From: Podila epigama
Lineage: Eukaryota > Mortierellomycota > Mortierellomycetes > Mortierellales > Mortierellaceae
NCBI GenBank assembly: GCA_015679605.1
Contig: JAAAVE010000425.1
Coordinates: forward strand, 1 to 19,726
Length of the DNA: 19,726 nt
Direction of reading: 5' to 3'
Positions 1-9,835 of the stretch are shown in pieces. Numbering within the stretch: the stretch's first letter is position 1; each line of letters begins with the position of its first letter. The position numbers were made by a program, and so were the translations under genes. The notes under the pieces were generated by a model that was not told the origin of the DNA, did no database searches, and saw only the letters and a program-made list of their open reading frames with translations.

Positions 1-2468
1 TTTTTTGTTAAATCATGGCATGTCCAAATCACCTACTTGTCTACAGAACCATCGATCCAATGGTATCCTGCATTTCAAAAAGAAATGTGGTGAGAAACAA
101 AAAACGCGACCTAGAGATGAAAAGGCATAAACGCAAACAGTAGAGCACAGCCTTACTTGATGGGTTCCACTGCACTTCTTCGCCATTCTTGTCTTTGGCC
201 ATGAGAGGTGCCGAGTTGTAGATGAAGGGGGCGGCGCAAGACGTGGCTCTAGAGAATATAATGTTATATTGATAACATTGTTGGTTATCGTTACAAGCAT
301 AGAGACATAGAAAATCGAGAGTTACACAGAAATGAAAAGTCAAAGAACAAAGGAGGACGTTACACTGCCGACCAGATTAGCACATTGGGCGCAGTCAAGT
401 AGTTCAAGAGACGGGGCATTTCGAAGGATGCAGATGTACTGACTGTAATGTTGAGGATACGTCTTGTTCTGTTGTACGCCTCTTGGAAAGTGACATCTCC
501 GATATTATCCTTGAGCGCTTCTTTGAGAACCTGTGCATCAAACAATGCGCCTGTGTATGGGATAAAATGTGATAGTTGGATACATGTCATTATTCATTCT
601 TTTGTAGTCAAATCAAATCTGCTGCTTTTTTGAAGCTAGTCTTACCATTCTTCAAAAAGTGGATAAGTCTGGCCATAACATCGCCTTGTTCTTCAACGGT
701 ATGAAAGACAGTCTAGTAGGGCCGCAAAAAAAAGTCTGCTAGTTAGTGTTGTTGTTGTTGTTACAGAGTCATTAGAGAACATGGCAAACTCGTATCCCAT
801 TTTTTTGCTTACAAAGTTAAATTTCTCAAACTGGAACATTAATGGGATCTCTTCGTCAGTACGTGTGCAGAGGATGGCTGCAATGATGGAGCCACAGCTT
901 GAGCCAGAGATAATACGAGGAAGCAACTGGCACTCGTACAGCGTCTTGATAACACCGATATGCATCAGTCCTAGTTATCAGATGGAAAGTGAGTAAAGAA
1001 AAGTCTTGTTCTTGCTTTCTCTGAAAGATTTTTTTTTGGGGCAATCTCATATAAATGTACTTACCCATTGTGGCACCACCGCTCAGAAGCAAGGCTGTCC
1101 GCCCGAATGCTTGGCGAGTGTGGGTAAAGAACTCGAGCTTTGCAGCCATTGAAAAGTCGTCACTTTCGGTATCACAGATAATGTTTAGCTGGCGAATGAC
1201 TTCTGAGTTGTAGTCCTCAATGAGGCGTTTTGTACCGATAATCGTATTCTCGTAGAGCTATTCCATGTCAAAAACAAAGAGTTGAGTGGGTAAACATACT
1301 CAGCATGGTCAGTATAAACAGTATACTCATATTGTATGCACTTGTTTCTTGCTATTTCATGACCTGGGGTATTTACCTCTGCACGACCAACATTTCCAAG
1401 GTTACGGGAAAGAGACGTTCTGAGTAAAAAGATCATTTGCCCTAGGTCTCCAGACTCTCTGGCTGAGGCGAGCTGGAAGAGTCGCTCTTGTAGCAGCTCG
1501 TAATCATAGTGGGGTGAAGTTGGGTCGTTCTTCCACTTGTCTTTGCCCTGGAGGTTGTCGAGGATGGCAGCAGCCTCAGCCCATTGCTCATAGTTTGTAG
1601 CTGCAGATAACAAATGATTGTAGTAAGCCTGAGGGTCTCGCGAGCGGAGCAGCGAGTCGTATATTTTCTGTATATTTCGACGGGAGTGTCGAGTGGTCCA
1701 CAGGAATGGATGAAGATGGATAGGTTGGTTATTTGCTTTGCTCTTTGCGTAGATTCAATGCGGTTCCACAGAGAATAAAAGCACGCATTGTGTTACCTTT
1801 GACCAGTGACGGCCAACTGCATACGCAACGGATGTCACAGAGGAAGCTACAGTTTGGACTAAACCAGCGTCTGGCTGCTGGTCCTTGTCAGCTGCCTTCT
1901 CCTCCTCTTCCTCCTGCGACGGCTCAGCGGCCTCACCAGGAGCAAGGTTCTCCTCCTCACCTCTCCAACCCCCGTTCGAATCAAAAGAGGACGCTTGCCT
2001 GGAGAATCTTGGCCGGCGCGGTGGGGCCGGGGCTAGGACAAGATCTCCTTCGTGTTCATGGATGCGTTCCAGTCGGCGATGAAGTCTATCAGAAATGTCA
2101 TTGAAACCGGAATGCTCCTTGGCCCTCTTCAGAGACCTAGCTGCTTTCCTAGGACTCATCGTCAGAGGGTCGCCATCCAACTCATCGTCCAGAACCTCAG
2201 TGTGCAAGAGCTCATTCTTGCGCCTACTGTTGCCCTGTTCGTCATTGTCGCTTGTCTCGTCAGCATTATCGTCGTCGTCGTTCTCTTCTCCATCGTCATC
2301 CTCATCATCCTCATCATCCTCATCTTCTTCTCCGATATCAAACTCATAAAGACTAGGTGGACCTGTGCTACAGTGATCAGAGTATGGGAATGGCAGGTTT
2401 GTCTCGGAGATGCAAAGGTCAAAGTCCTCGTCCATGACAGGGGGATCTAGTCCAAAGATGTTGTTCAT
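1..2468 (-). CDS. Patatin-type triacylglycerol lipase (Tgl3/4/5 family), 3' part outside window
   Basis: Predicted lipid-droplet lipase releasing fatty acids from stored triacylglycerol. Eight exons are readable: 2468-1797, 1667-1377, 1257-1065, 970-765, 712-646, 550-364, 248-157 and 67-37, giving 579 codons in frame before an intron (donor GTAGGT at 36-31) runs off the left edge. Residues 1-220 are low-complexity and very acidic around residue 50. A DUF3336-like helical region follows (KIYDSLLRSRDPQAYYNHLL; IGTKRLIEDY). The patatin core has the oxyanion motif GGATMG (about 381-386), the nucleophile elbow GSSCG with Ser410, the family signature TFQEAYNRTRRILNITV, PRLLNYLTAPNVLIWSAV, and the dyad-Asp segment WIDGSVD (Asp about 575). 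Yeast Tgl proteins have the same order. The start is the first ATG of an open exon; an upstream coding exon cannot be excluded. The exon 4/5 junction (GTAACA donor in a GTT repeat) is the least certain. Family certain; Tgl4 versus Tgl3/5 not decided. Confidence 0.9.
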
Positions 2469-2476
2469 GAGCGAAT

Positions 2477-2514
2477 GTATATATGTGTGTGTATGTGTGT
2501 GTGTAAATGTGTTG
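2477..2514. repeat. (TG)n microsatellite in lipase 5' leader
   Basis: Imperfect TG repeat interrupted by TATA, ATG and AAA, directly upstream of the lipase start codon (which reads on the minus strand). Seen directly; no function claimed. Confidence 0.8.
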
Positions 2515-2705
2515 TGGTGTAAAAGGTTGATGAATTTGATGTTTGGTGAATGAATGAAATGAGTGAGTGATGGGGATGATGTGAATGGTAGTAAGACGAC
2601 CCAGACCTGCAGAAAAAAAAGTGTTCAAAAAATAAAAAAATCCAATTTGCACGCGTACGAAAACAAATCTTCTTTTTGGGCCAAACCATGTGAAATTTTC
2701 ATCAT

Positions 2706-2739
2706 ATACACACACAATCAAATGTGTGTGTGTGTGTGG
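2706..2739. repeat. CA/TG inverted microsatellite, possible hairpin
   Basis: An ACACACACA block is followed after a short ATCAAA spacer by (TG)n, so the two arms are complementary and could fold into a perfect stem of about nine pairs on either strand. It lies in the divergent promoter. Confidence 0.6.
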
Positions 2740-3616
2740 GGGTGAGATGGGAAGAGATGCCAGGAGGAGAACTTTGTGTAGGAAAGCTACAACTAATGAG
2801 AGGACTGAGCTCTGGTGTGCACGTGCACTCACCTAGAGTGTCGGTGGCAAAGAGCTATTCATGTTACACTTGCAACCCCGTCAAAAATGTCAAAAACATT
2901 GAATGCTTGGCACCTCTTGGCATCATTTTTCATTTGGGATATAGGAGATATAAAAATATTTGAGCGGATGGCACCTGGTTGGGTTGGTGGAGTGTGTGTA
3001 TTTACATCGTGTGAATGAGTTTGAGTGAGTGAGCGAGTGAGTGTCTGTTGGAACAGAGGCATCAATCTTGGTATTGAAACTCTCTTTGTCGGATCCCCCC
3101 ACCCGTTGACATACCCGATCGGATTTGAAGGATGGCTGTTTCTCTAAACTAAATGACGCATGTGTAGCTGCCAACAAGGATGGTGGCGCCCAAAGAAAAC
3201 GAATGGTGGTGCCACGATACAATTTAAGCACAAAAAGGGAAAAAAGGCTTGGCATGACTGCGATTGGATTTTTGGGCACAGCGGTCCACACTCCACAGTC
3301 GAAAAATGCCCAAAAGAAAAAAAAAGCGCAGTCTCAGTGTTCATTGCATTAACATTTTTAAACTTTTTCACCTTTTCCTTTCATTGTCTTTTTTATCGTC
3401 ATATACGCACACCTTTGAACACTTTCCCACAGCCAACGTCGACACACTTTTTCTTGAAGTAGCCTCCAGTTCAACGCTCGTTGACCCTTTCACTCATTCA
3501 TTCACTCCTTCTTTCATTCACTAGACATTCTACATTCGTTTATTTTTTTGCATTCACTCTTGCATACACTCAACTCAACACACAACGGCATACAAAAAGA
3601 TATACAAAGAACAAAG

Positions 3617-6600
3617 ATGGATAGCATCCCGTCACCACCTCCTTTCATATTCTCGAGCGAATATCTCTGCCGGTGGGATTCATGCCAACGTATCTTTGAC
3701 GATGCAGAGACCTTATATGAACACCTCTGCGACAACCATGTCGGCCGCAAGCTCCACAACAATCTCTGTCTAACCTGCAAGTGGGACAACTGCACCATCG
3801 GAGCCTTTACCAAGCGCGATCACATCACATCGCATCTCCGAGTCCATGTCCCATCCAAGCCTTACACTTGTGAGGTAACCTTCAAAGAGATTGTCCTTGT
3901 CCATCTACATCTACACTTCATCCCTCAAGCCCTGTCACTCACTCACGCACTAACATTGCAACTCTTCTTATTCTTCAACTTCATCCTCCGCTCCTATACC
4001 ACCATAGCTTTGCCGCAAGGGGTTTAAGCGTCCACAGGACCTGAAGAAGCATGAGAGAACACATCAGGATGGCTCAATACCAATACCACATGTACAAGTG
4101 TCCTCATCACAATCACCCAACTCCAAAACAACTGCCAAGGCTGCAGCCTCCAATACCCTTCAGCCAAAGTCTGAACAAGCCTATCAGCCACTCACACCGC
4201 CCTCCATCCCCGACCGCTCTCCCTCCGTTGCCTCCTCGGCCTTTGGCTCGTCCTTGTCACCATTTACTGACCCTCTTTCGCCCGCCAGCATGTCAGACAC
4301 TCTTGATTCTTCTTGGAACCCTGGCCTATGTAAGGGAGATTTTCCACGTTGTGGGTTGTACGTCGTGTGTTGTGCGTTGTGTGTTGTGTGTTGTGGGGGA
4401 ACGATGTCATTTCTGCAGGGCGGTAGTTCAACTTTTTTTTTTTTTTTAAGCTAACCAAAATTGTTCCCTTTATTTATTTTGACGTGCAGCGACTTCGCCG
4501 TATTCGGCAGGGTCCGATTACCCCCAGGAGCTGGAGCTAGAGCTAGACATGACAAACGCGCCCTTTGGCCATCTAGGCAACACGGACATGTCTGAAGCCT
4601 ACTATGGGTCGTTCTCTGTCGATAACCCCTACAACGATTTGACATCCCCAATGAATGCCAAACGCCCCCGAGACGGTTTTGACGAAATGTTAACAGATAC
4701 CCTCGGTGCCTTTGTCCTTGAAGCCAAGAAGAAGCGTCTTGATGTAACTTATAATGAAGGTGAGTGATTGTTTCCTTTTGTTCATCCTTTCTTGTATGGT
4801 AATCCTAGTAGTGTAAAATCACCTCACGCTGACATGCTGATGGTAATCTCAACATTTAGATATTGCGAGTCGCTTGAACGCACTGTCTGCCCTCTTGGAG
4901 ACCAAACCCATGTCAACAGACCACCTTGCCGAGGCATTACCAGGCATCGATGATTGGGATCAGTTCAAGCAACTCAACCAGTTTTGTTCAAACCTATATG
5001 AGAGCGTCAGTGGAGAGACTTTTGAATCTCAGTCCTTTGGACCCACACTCTTTCCAGATTATGAACAAGAACAGTTATCGCTGGACAGCAGCTTCAATCC
5101 ACTCAGTACCAGCAACAGTCTCGGGACGGCCAGGATCGATAATAGTAACCTTGGGAACGATGCGTTATATAAGACACTCCTTCCAGATGACACTCTCCTT
5201 TCAGCTGCTTCCACCCATCCTGGCTACAATCATGAACTACTGGCGTGGGATAGTAGCATGGATCCTGGCATGATGGGTACCCTCAACAACATCAACATCG
5301 ACAGCAGCATCAACCCTACACAAGGCGTTAGGACATCTCCTATTGCAAATCAAAGCATACTATCGCCCACAAACAACCCTTTCAATCCTCAGTATGTTTC
5401 GATGCCTCTTTTGCGAAACATGCCAGACCCAGACCATGTCAAGGTCGAACCAAAGGAAGAAGTCTTGGAGCCCACCATCAGTGCGAAGCATGAGCGCAAG
5501 TATGTTGACATGTTTACACAGACAAATGGGAACAAGGCAAAGCTTGCACAGGCTTCATCGGCAGACGGTACCATGATGATGACTCGCCCCTCTGATCACA
5601 AGAAGAGTAGCAGCATTAGTAGTAGTAGTAGAGCCAAGAGGAATCTTCCGCTGGACCCAACGCTTCTCCTCTACAGTGCTCCTCCAGTCCCCACGTCCCT
5701 CCTGCCAGATATTGCAGATACTCCAGAAGCTTCAGATATTCCGGCCGATCCAAACACGACAGATGTTGTTGTTCCAGAGGAGAGCGACAGTCAAAAGCCA
5801 ACAGAGGATGTGGCTGAAGAAAAGGTTGAAAGTGTCGTCAATGATGTTGCTGCCAACAATGAGGCCCAATCCGAAGAAGCAGAAGAAGTGAGTCGTCATG
5901 AAACCCTGGCATCAAAGTACAGCGGCATCCTCAAGAAAGCTCGCGATCGACAAGCTGCGGCGGCGGCTGCTGCTGCTGCTGCTGCTGCTGCCACAGATGT
6001 AGCAACTCATCAAGGCGCCTCAGAACCATTGGATCCAGTCGAGGCAATTTCCCGACAACTTGCGCAAACGCGTTTAGAAAACGGTTCTTACCGGATAGGT
6101 GATACAACAAAAGCTGCTTCTGAAGACGACATTGAACGACAACTAAAGGCAGCCAAAGCACGGTCATTGTGCGCTGAAGACCCTGTTCGAAGACAACACG
6201 CCGAGGTGGTATTGAACTTACTAAAGAGCATTGACGCTTTGATGACTCAACATCGGCAAAAATTAGCCCAGTCAAAGTTATCACAGACTAATGGCTCTTC
6301 GAGAACTGGTACTTGGTCGTCAGCATCAGGACATGGTGTGTACCCACGAACGACGCATCTGAACAGTCGGCAAAAGGAGCCTATCCGGACAGTGTCGTCC
6401 TACCTAGCAAGATCTCCTCCCCAAAGTTCCCATCAAGGGTCCTTGTCCGCGCAAGGCCCATTGTCAAATCCATCTTTCAACAAATGGCGTTTGAGTCTGA
6501 GTAACGGACATGCAACCACAGCCAATGAAGAAGAATCAGCTTCGGCTGACATGCCAGTATCATACCCAACATATGATCTCCATCGTGCTGACCATATCCC

Positions 6601-6688
6601 ATTTGAATTGTCTGAAGAAGAAAGCAAGTTTATTGAAGAAGACAATGCCAAAACTGCAGCTCAAGCAATGGCAGCAGAATCAAAATAA
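3617..6688 (+). CDS. pacC: pH-response transcription factor PacC/Rim101
   Basis: Zinc-finger regulator that responds to alkaline ambient pH and acts in the nucleus after proteolytic activation by the Pal/Rim pathway. Exons 3617-3874, 4008-4329, 4490-4759 and 4860-6688 join in frame to 892 aa. Three C2H2 fingers: C18/C23/H36/H41, C54/C59/H73/H77 and C85/C88/H101/H105. Linkers diagnostic of the family are present: [39 protein letters not shown]. Intron 1 splits finger 3. Exon 3 carries the second conserved block ([15 protein letters not shown], then KKKRLDV, likely nuclear-localisation material). The C-terminal half is Ser/Asn/Gln-rich, with 13 alanines at about 649-661 and a YPTYDL motif at 852-857 that fits the YPx(n)L peptide bound by PalA/Rim20. 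An in-frame ATG at 3548 would add 23 residues; 3617 was chosen because it starts close to finger 1. It is transcribed away from the lipase. Confidence 0.93.
4330..4489 (+). repeat. Intron 2 of pacC with GTTGTG repeats and T15 tract
   Basis: Donor GTAAGG, acceptor TGCAG. The 5' half is an imperfect repeat of TTGTG/GTTGT units (4349-4396), followed by an uninterrupted T run (about 4433-4447). The exon frames on either side (phase 1) join correctly. Confidence 0.7.
5954..5992 (+). repeat. Alanine-codon (GCN)13 repeat in pacC
   Basis: Thirteen consecutive GCN codons, mostly GCT with three GCG and a final GCC, coding a polyalanine run in the C-terminal half of PacC. Mixed codons lower slippage, but the GCT block could still vary in length between strains. 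Confidence 0.9.
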
Positions 6689-6882
6689 ACAAGCTTATTT
6701 TTTTGATATTTTTTCTTTGACATGACTTTTTTTTTTTCTTCTTCTATTCGGGCTGGTCGGGTGGTGGATCCTGTGCTAGGTTCTCACCAAGTTTCTAATG
6801 TTACAGGGTATACTCTACAATCATGATAATATAGCCATCTTCATGATGGTGTGTAGATAGTATGGTACAATGGTGACTCAAG
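6689..6882. other. Tail-to-tail intergenic region, pacC and orphan gene
   Basis: Begins with T-rich runs just after the PacC stop, typical of a fungal 3' UTR. No ORF or repeat of note; both neighbouring genes end here. Confidence 0.5.
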
Positions 6883-8844
6883 TCACTCGGGGGGTATAGA
6901 GTGAGGACCCAACAAGGGGTCACTCGTGGAATGAATCGCGTTTGGTAAAGGATTGTCACTGGTGGGGGTGCTTGGGTTGAGGGGCCCCATTTGCGCATTG
7001 AAATGAGGGGAAGAGGGCCACGAGCGCCTACGCATCGCTCTCTCCTTGAATTGCAACCAGTAGAGAGCGATGAGGCCCTTTCCCCATTCTGCGCTTCTTG
7101 TCAACCCGCTCCAATGCATCAGGCGGGTCCTTGGGCCCCTCATACCCCAGCAGCCCAGTGTTGGAAATGAGGCCAACAACAGGCTGCCGTACACCCCAAC
7201 AGTTTTCAAAGTTACGGCAAGCCTTGCCTTCCTCGGGGTTTATCGAGTGGTCGAGTGAGCATGGGCAATGGCGAGAACGTCGCTTGACTCGGGGAGTCAA
7301 GTAGATGCCCTTTGCCCATGCTCGTTCTTTGAATGACGGCTTTGGTTCAACTGTCCCGTCAATTTCACCGACTCGCAACTGGTAGTGTTGGCGGACCGCA
7401 GCGGATTCCGCAAGGGTATGGTTTTTTTCGTCCGCACTCCGCGCGTACCTGTCGGCGAGGGTCTCCACGCCCTCGTAAGGATCATAATCCTCCTCCTACA
7501 ATATAGTACAGAGCAAAAAAATAAAATAAAAAAGACAAAGAGAGTAAATAAAAGGCACCTTCCAGTGAATACATCATAAAAAATGATAAAGTACCCACTT
7601 ACGTCATTCACATGGAACTCTGGAAGAGGCGCCATTGAGTAATGGTCGAGGCTGGCCTCGTCCTCGTGAAGCCACAGAGCTCGGGCTCCAAACACGGTTG
7701 GGCCTTCGTAAAGGTCCTCAAGCTCCACCGTGCCATTGTGTTTTATACCGCGACTATAGATATTTCGTTGGAATAAAGAAGAAAAAAAAAGTTGTAAGTG
7801 CTGTGATTTCATTTCATCTTTTTGAGATATACATATAAAGTATTGGTCCGACTTTACACAAAAAAATTATAAAAATTACCTGACTCCACCCAGCCGCATA
7901 CTGGCGTCCATTACCCTTTGCATGCGTTCCTCATACGACGGGCAAGTAAATCTGGTCTCGCGACCTTCGAATGGGTTCTCTAATGAACATTTCCGCACAA
8001 CTTCAGGAGAATGCTCTGGCAACGTGCAGTGCACAACATCAGCCGTGTATCCTCGGCTCACTGTACCAGGCGAACGAGGGAAAGATGGACTCGGACTCTG
8101 ACGCCCTGGTGTCGACATGACCGTCAACGACAAACTACGGTCTTGGGTCGCGTCCGGTGTCGTGCTACGGTCCACGGACGCCGAAATCTGCGAGAAGCTG
8201 TCCAATGACAAGCCATGGTCCTGGGTGTCTTTTGGACTTGCGCCACAGTCCACGGATGCGGATGTCTGCAAGCCATCGTCCACATCGTGCTGTGATGGCA
8301 AAGCACTATCCTCCACGTCGCCAGCATTATCCTCCTCATCGCCAGCATGTGCGATATCCAATGTGCCCTGGGCGTCTTGGGTTATCGGGCTTCCGTATGT
8401 GTCAACTTGTCGTGGGGATCGTTCTTCCTGGTAAAAGATTACGCTTTGCTGGGGTACAGTGGGTGACAAGTCTCCATTGGCGATATGAGGCGGTGTCTGG
8501 ACTGTATGTCCGGTCTGGTCATAATCCCTCTCGGATTCAAGAGAAGAATGAGCTCTTGACGTGTTATTGGGGTATTGATCCTTGTAGTCGGGTGGTTCGA
8601 GCTCTGGGTAATCTTCTTCAGGCCAGAGTGTGCGTGGTTGAATGTCGAAGAATTCTTCGTCACTGAAGAGTAAAGAGTAAAAATAAAGCCAGCCGTTCAG
8701 CAATTTTTTTCACCTGCAAAACAATAGACCTTTCAAGTGGCAAGTGCGCCTTTTTTTAAAAATGTACCTTGAGCATTCACGGAGGGTTTCTATTCTTTGC
8801 CCTCGAGCAACGCAAAGAAACGGGTACAATGTGCCTCGCTGCAT
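6883..8844 (-). CDS. Unrecognised acidic repeat-containing protein (orphan gene)
   Basis: I do not recognise the family. Favoured model: exons 8844-8768, 8662-7880, 7753-7603, 7495-7195 and 7088-6883, all in frame, 505 aa. If the last intron (7194-7089) is retained, the frame stops at 7028 (492 aa). No signal peptide or membrane span is evident. Residues 27 to about 250 are Ser/Thr/Asp/Pro-rich and probably disordered, with two tandem 26-residue repeats (8268-8191 and 8190-8113) sharing SASVD, TQD and LSL. A short motif recurs: ENPFEG (254-259), EDLYEG (299-304), YDPYEG (341-346). The C-terminal part is basic and Cys/Trp-containing (RHCPCSLDH, ACRNFENCW) and repeats FKERA (PSFKERAWAKG in exon 4, LQFKERAMRRR in exon 5), which supports the spliced end. 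Splice sites of exons 1-4 are clean. Tail-to-tail with pacC. Confidence 0.6.
8113..8268 (-). repeat. Two tandem 78-bp coding repeats in the orphan gene
   Basis: Units 8268-8191 and 8190-8113 each code 26 residues and align without gaps; 14 of 26 residues match by my count. Both begin Q-x-S-A-S-V-D and contain T-Q-D and L-S-L. The divergence points to an old duplication. Confidence 0.75.
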
Positions 8845-9013
8845 TTCTGCGCTTGAAGAGATGGAAGGAGAGGAATGATGTAGGCAATGGAGCAAGATAA
8901 AGATTGTAGAGTGCAAAAGATGGTAATCAAAATTTGTAGGCGCAAAATGACGCGTGAAAGAAAGGTTGTGCAAAGAAACAAAGGTGATTTGATTGAATTG
9001 AGGTATGCTTGAC

Positions 9014-9039
9014 AAAAAAAAAAAAAAAAAAAAAAAAAA
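9014..9039. repeat. A26 homopolymer tract
   Basis: Twenty-six uninterrupted A on the plus strand, T on the strand of the orphan gene, about 170 bp upstream of its ATG. A nucleosome-disfavouring poly(dA:dT) promoter element is the simplest reading. I see no retroposed gene body next to it. Confidence 0.85.
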
Positions 9040-9237
9040 GGCACAGAAATATGACACAGAGGAAAGTAGGATGGACTGAACAAAAACGAAATGTTTGCAA
9101 AAGGTGCAAAGAGAAATCAAGAGTAAAAGCGAGTGAGTGAGCGTGATCAAAAAGTCAAGTGCGTCGATTGTTGTCGTAAAGTAGAAAGGTGAAAATGGGT
9201 AGCGTATAGAAGAATGAATCAAGTGAGGAGTAAAGAA

Positions 9238-9321
9238 GGGGGAAGGAAGGGAGGGATGAATGTATGTTGGAGGGAGGGAGGGATGGCTGGATGTATGGAT
9301 GGATGGATGGATGGATGGATG
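9238..9321 (+). repeat. G-rich tract and (GGAT)n microsatellite
   Basis: GGG runs at about 9238-9242, 9249-9251, 9253-9255, 9272-9274, 9276-9278 and 9280-9282, followed by an imperfect GGAT array ending in six perfect GGAT units (9297-9320). The spacing permits a G-quadruplex with one long loop; this is pattern-based only. Confidence 0.75.
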
Positions 9322-9446
9322 CCTTTTAATTGTTCCTGTGAAATGCAAAATTTAAAGTTGGGGGCAAAACATTTTTTTTTAAATTGTGCGCTCCTGCCTC
9401 TTGTTTCGAACTAAGCCACCATTTATATCCGTTTGCAAAAGGATCG

Positions 9447-9548
9447 TCAACTTTCGTGGACCTGTTTTGGAACTCTCTGTTCTCGTTGGACTGCAGGGTT
9501 CGCGTCCCCGAACACGGCTGGACCATTGTAGGGATCCTCAAGCGCCGC
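9447..9548 (-). pseudogene. Exon-like paralogous fragment of the orphan gene
   Basis: Just after a splice-acceptor-like TTATAG (ending at 9549), the minus strand reads 33 codons then TGA. Its start, AALEDPYNGPAVFGD, aligns to VELEDLYEGPTVFGA of orphan-gene exon 3 with 9 of 15 residues and 33 of 45 bases identical by my count; five of the twelve base differences are synonymous third-position changes. The nine codons after the acceptor also match the start of exon 4 in layout (x-x-x-x-D-P-Y-x-G). It could be a degraded duplicate, a last exon of another gene, or an upstream exon. No matching upstream exon was found. Confidence 0.5.
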
Positions 9549-9622
9549 CTATAATTGATTCGGAGAAAAGCGAGTCTGAAAACGAGCAGCAGATGTATGA
9601 ATCTAATTTGATCTTGTAGGAG

Positions 9623-9835
9623 TTCGATTCGGTTCGAATAGAGGTAGATATGGTTCGTTCTCTACTGCTTCGAATGACTTTTGTAGTTCGAATAGGTCGA
9701 GTCATTCGAGCACCCTTGAACTCGAGAGCTATGTCAACTGTCCTCGAACTTATTCAAAGAACAACTACAGCTTTCGAATCCGCATTGGTTCGAACATACC
9801 TGAACGCAGACAAAATCGAATTTTCACGCTTCGAA
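9623..9835. repeat. TTCGAA palindrome cluster
   Basis: Six exact TTCGAA at 9633, 9669, 9687, 9773, 9789 and 9830, five of them extended to TTCGAAT, plus near-matches TTCGAT (9623), TTCGTT (9654), TTCGAG (9705), CTCGAA (9743) and ATCGAA. Three successive copies sit 18 bp apart (9669, 9687, 9705). A random 6-mer would be expected far less than once in this length. The unit is palindromic, so strand is undefined. Function unknown. Confidence 0.8.

Larger units (their letters stand above)
2469..3616. promoter_or_regulatory. Divergent promoter region between the lipase and PacC genes
   Basis: 1.15 kb with no convincing ORF. It holds TG/CA microsatellites near the lipase start, a run of GAGT/GAGC repeats around 3010-3050, and a long pyrimidine-rich leader with CATTCA/CACT repeats before the PacC ATG (about 3360-3600). 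GCCARG hexamers, the known binding core of the PacC/Rim101 family, occur at 2759-2764 (GCCAGG) and as CTTGGC on the plus strand at 2906-2911, 2916-2921 and 3248-3253. Use as a shared bidirectional promoter is inferred from the head-to-head arrangement. Confidence 0.55.

Noticed and set aside
1733-2450. Plus-strand frames rich in Ser/Ile/Val opposite the lipase N-terminus
   Set aside because: Antisense shadows of the Asp/Glu-rich first exon of the lipase.
3875-4027. Read-through of pacC intron 1 as a two-finger isoform
   Set aside because: The frame is open by chance to 4027, but the translated tail is composition-biased intron sequence; splicing restores a perfect third finger.
5931-6284. 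Minus-strand frame with polyglutamine over pacC
   Set aside because: Shadow of the GCT/GCG alanine repeat in the PacC coding exon.
9623-9835. TTCGAA copies as tRNA T-loops (B boxes), because GGTTCGAATAG resembles GGTTCGANTCC
   Set aside because: No A box at proper distance, no acceptor stem or cloverleaf, and several copies lie too close together for tRNA genes. Isolated TFIIIC binding is not excluded.
9623-9835. TTCGAA cluster as heat-shock elements
   Set aside because: The heat-shock element needs TTC and GAA separated by two bases in alternating 5-bp units; here TTC and GAA touch and the 5-bp periodicity is absent.
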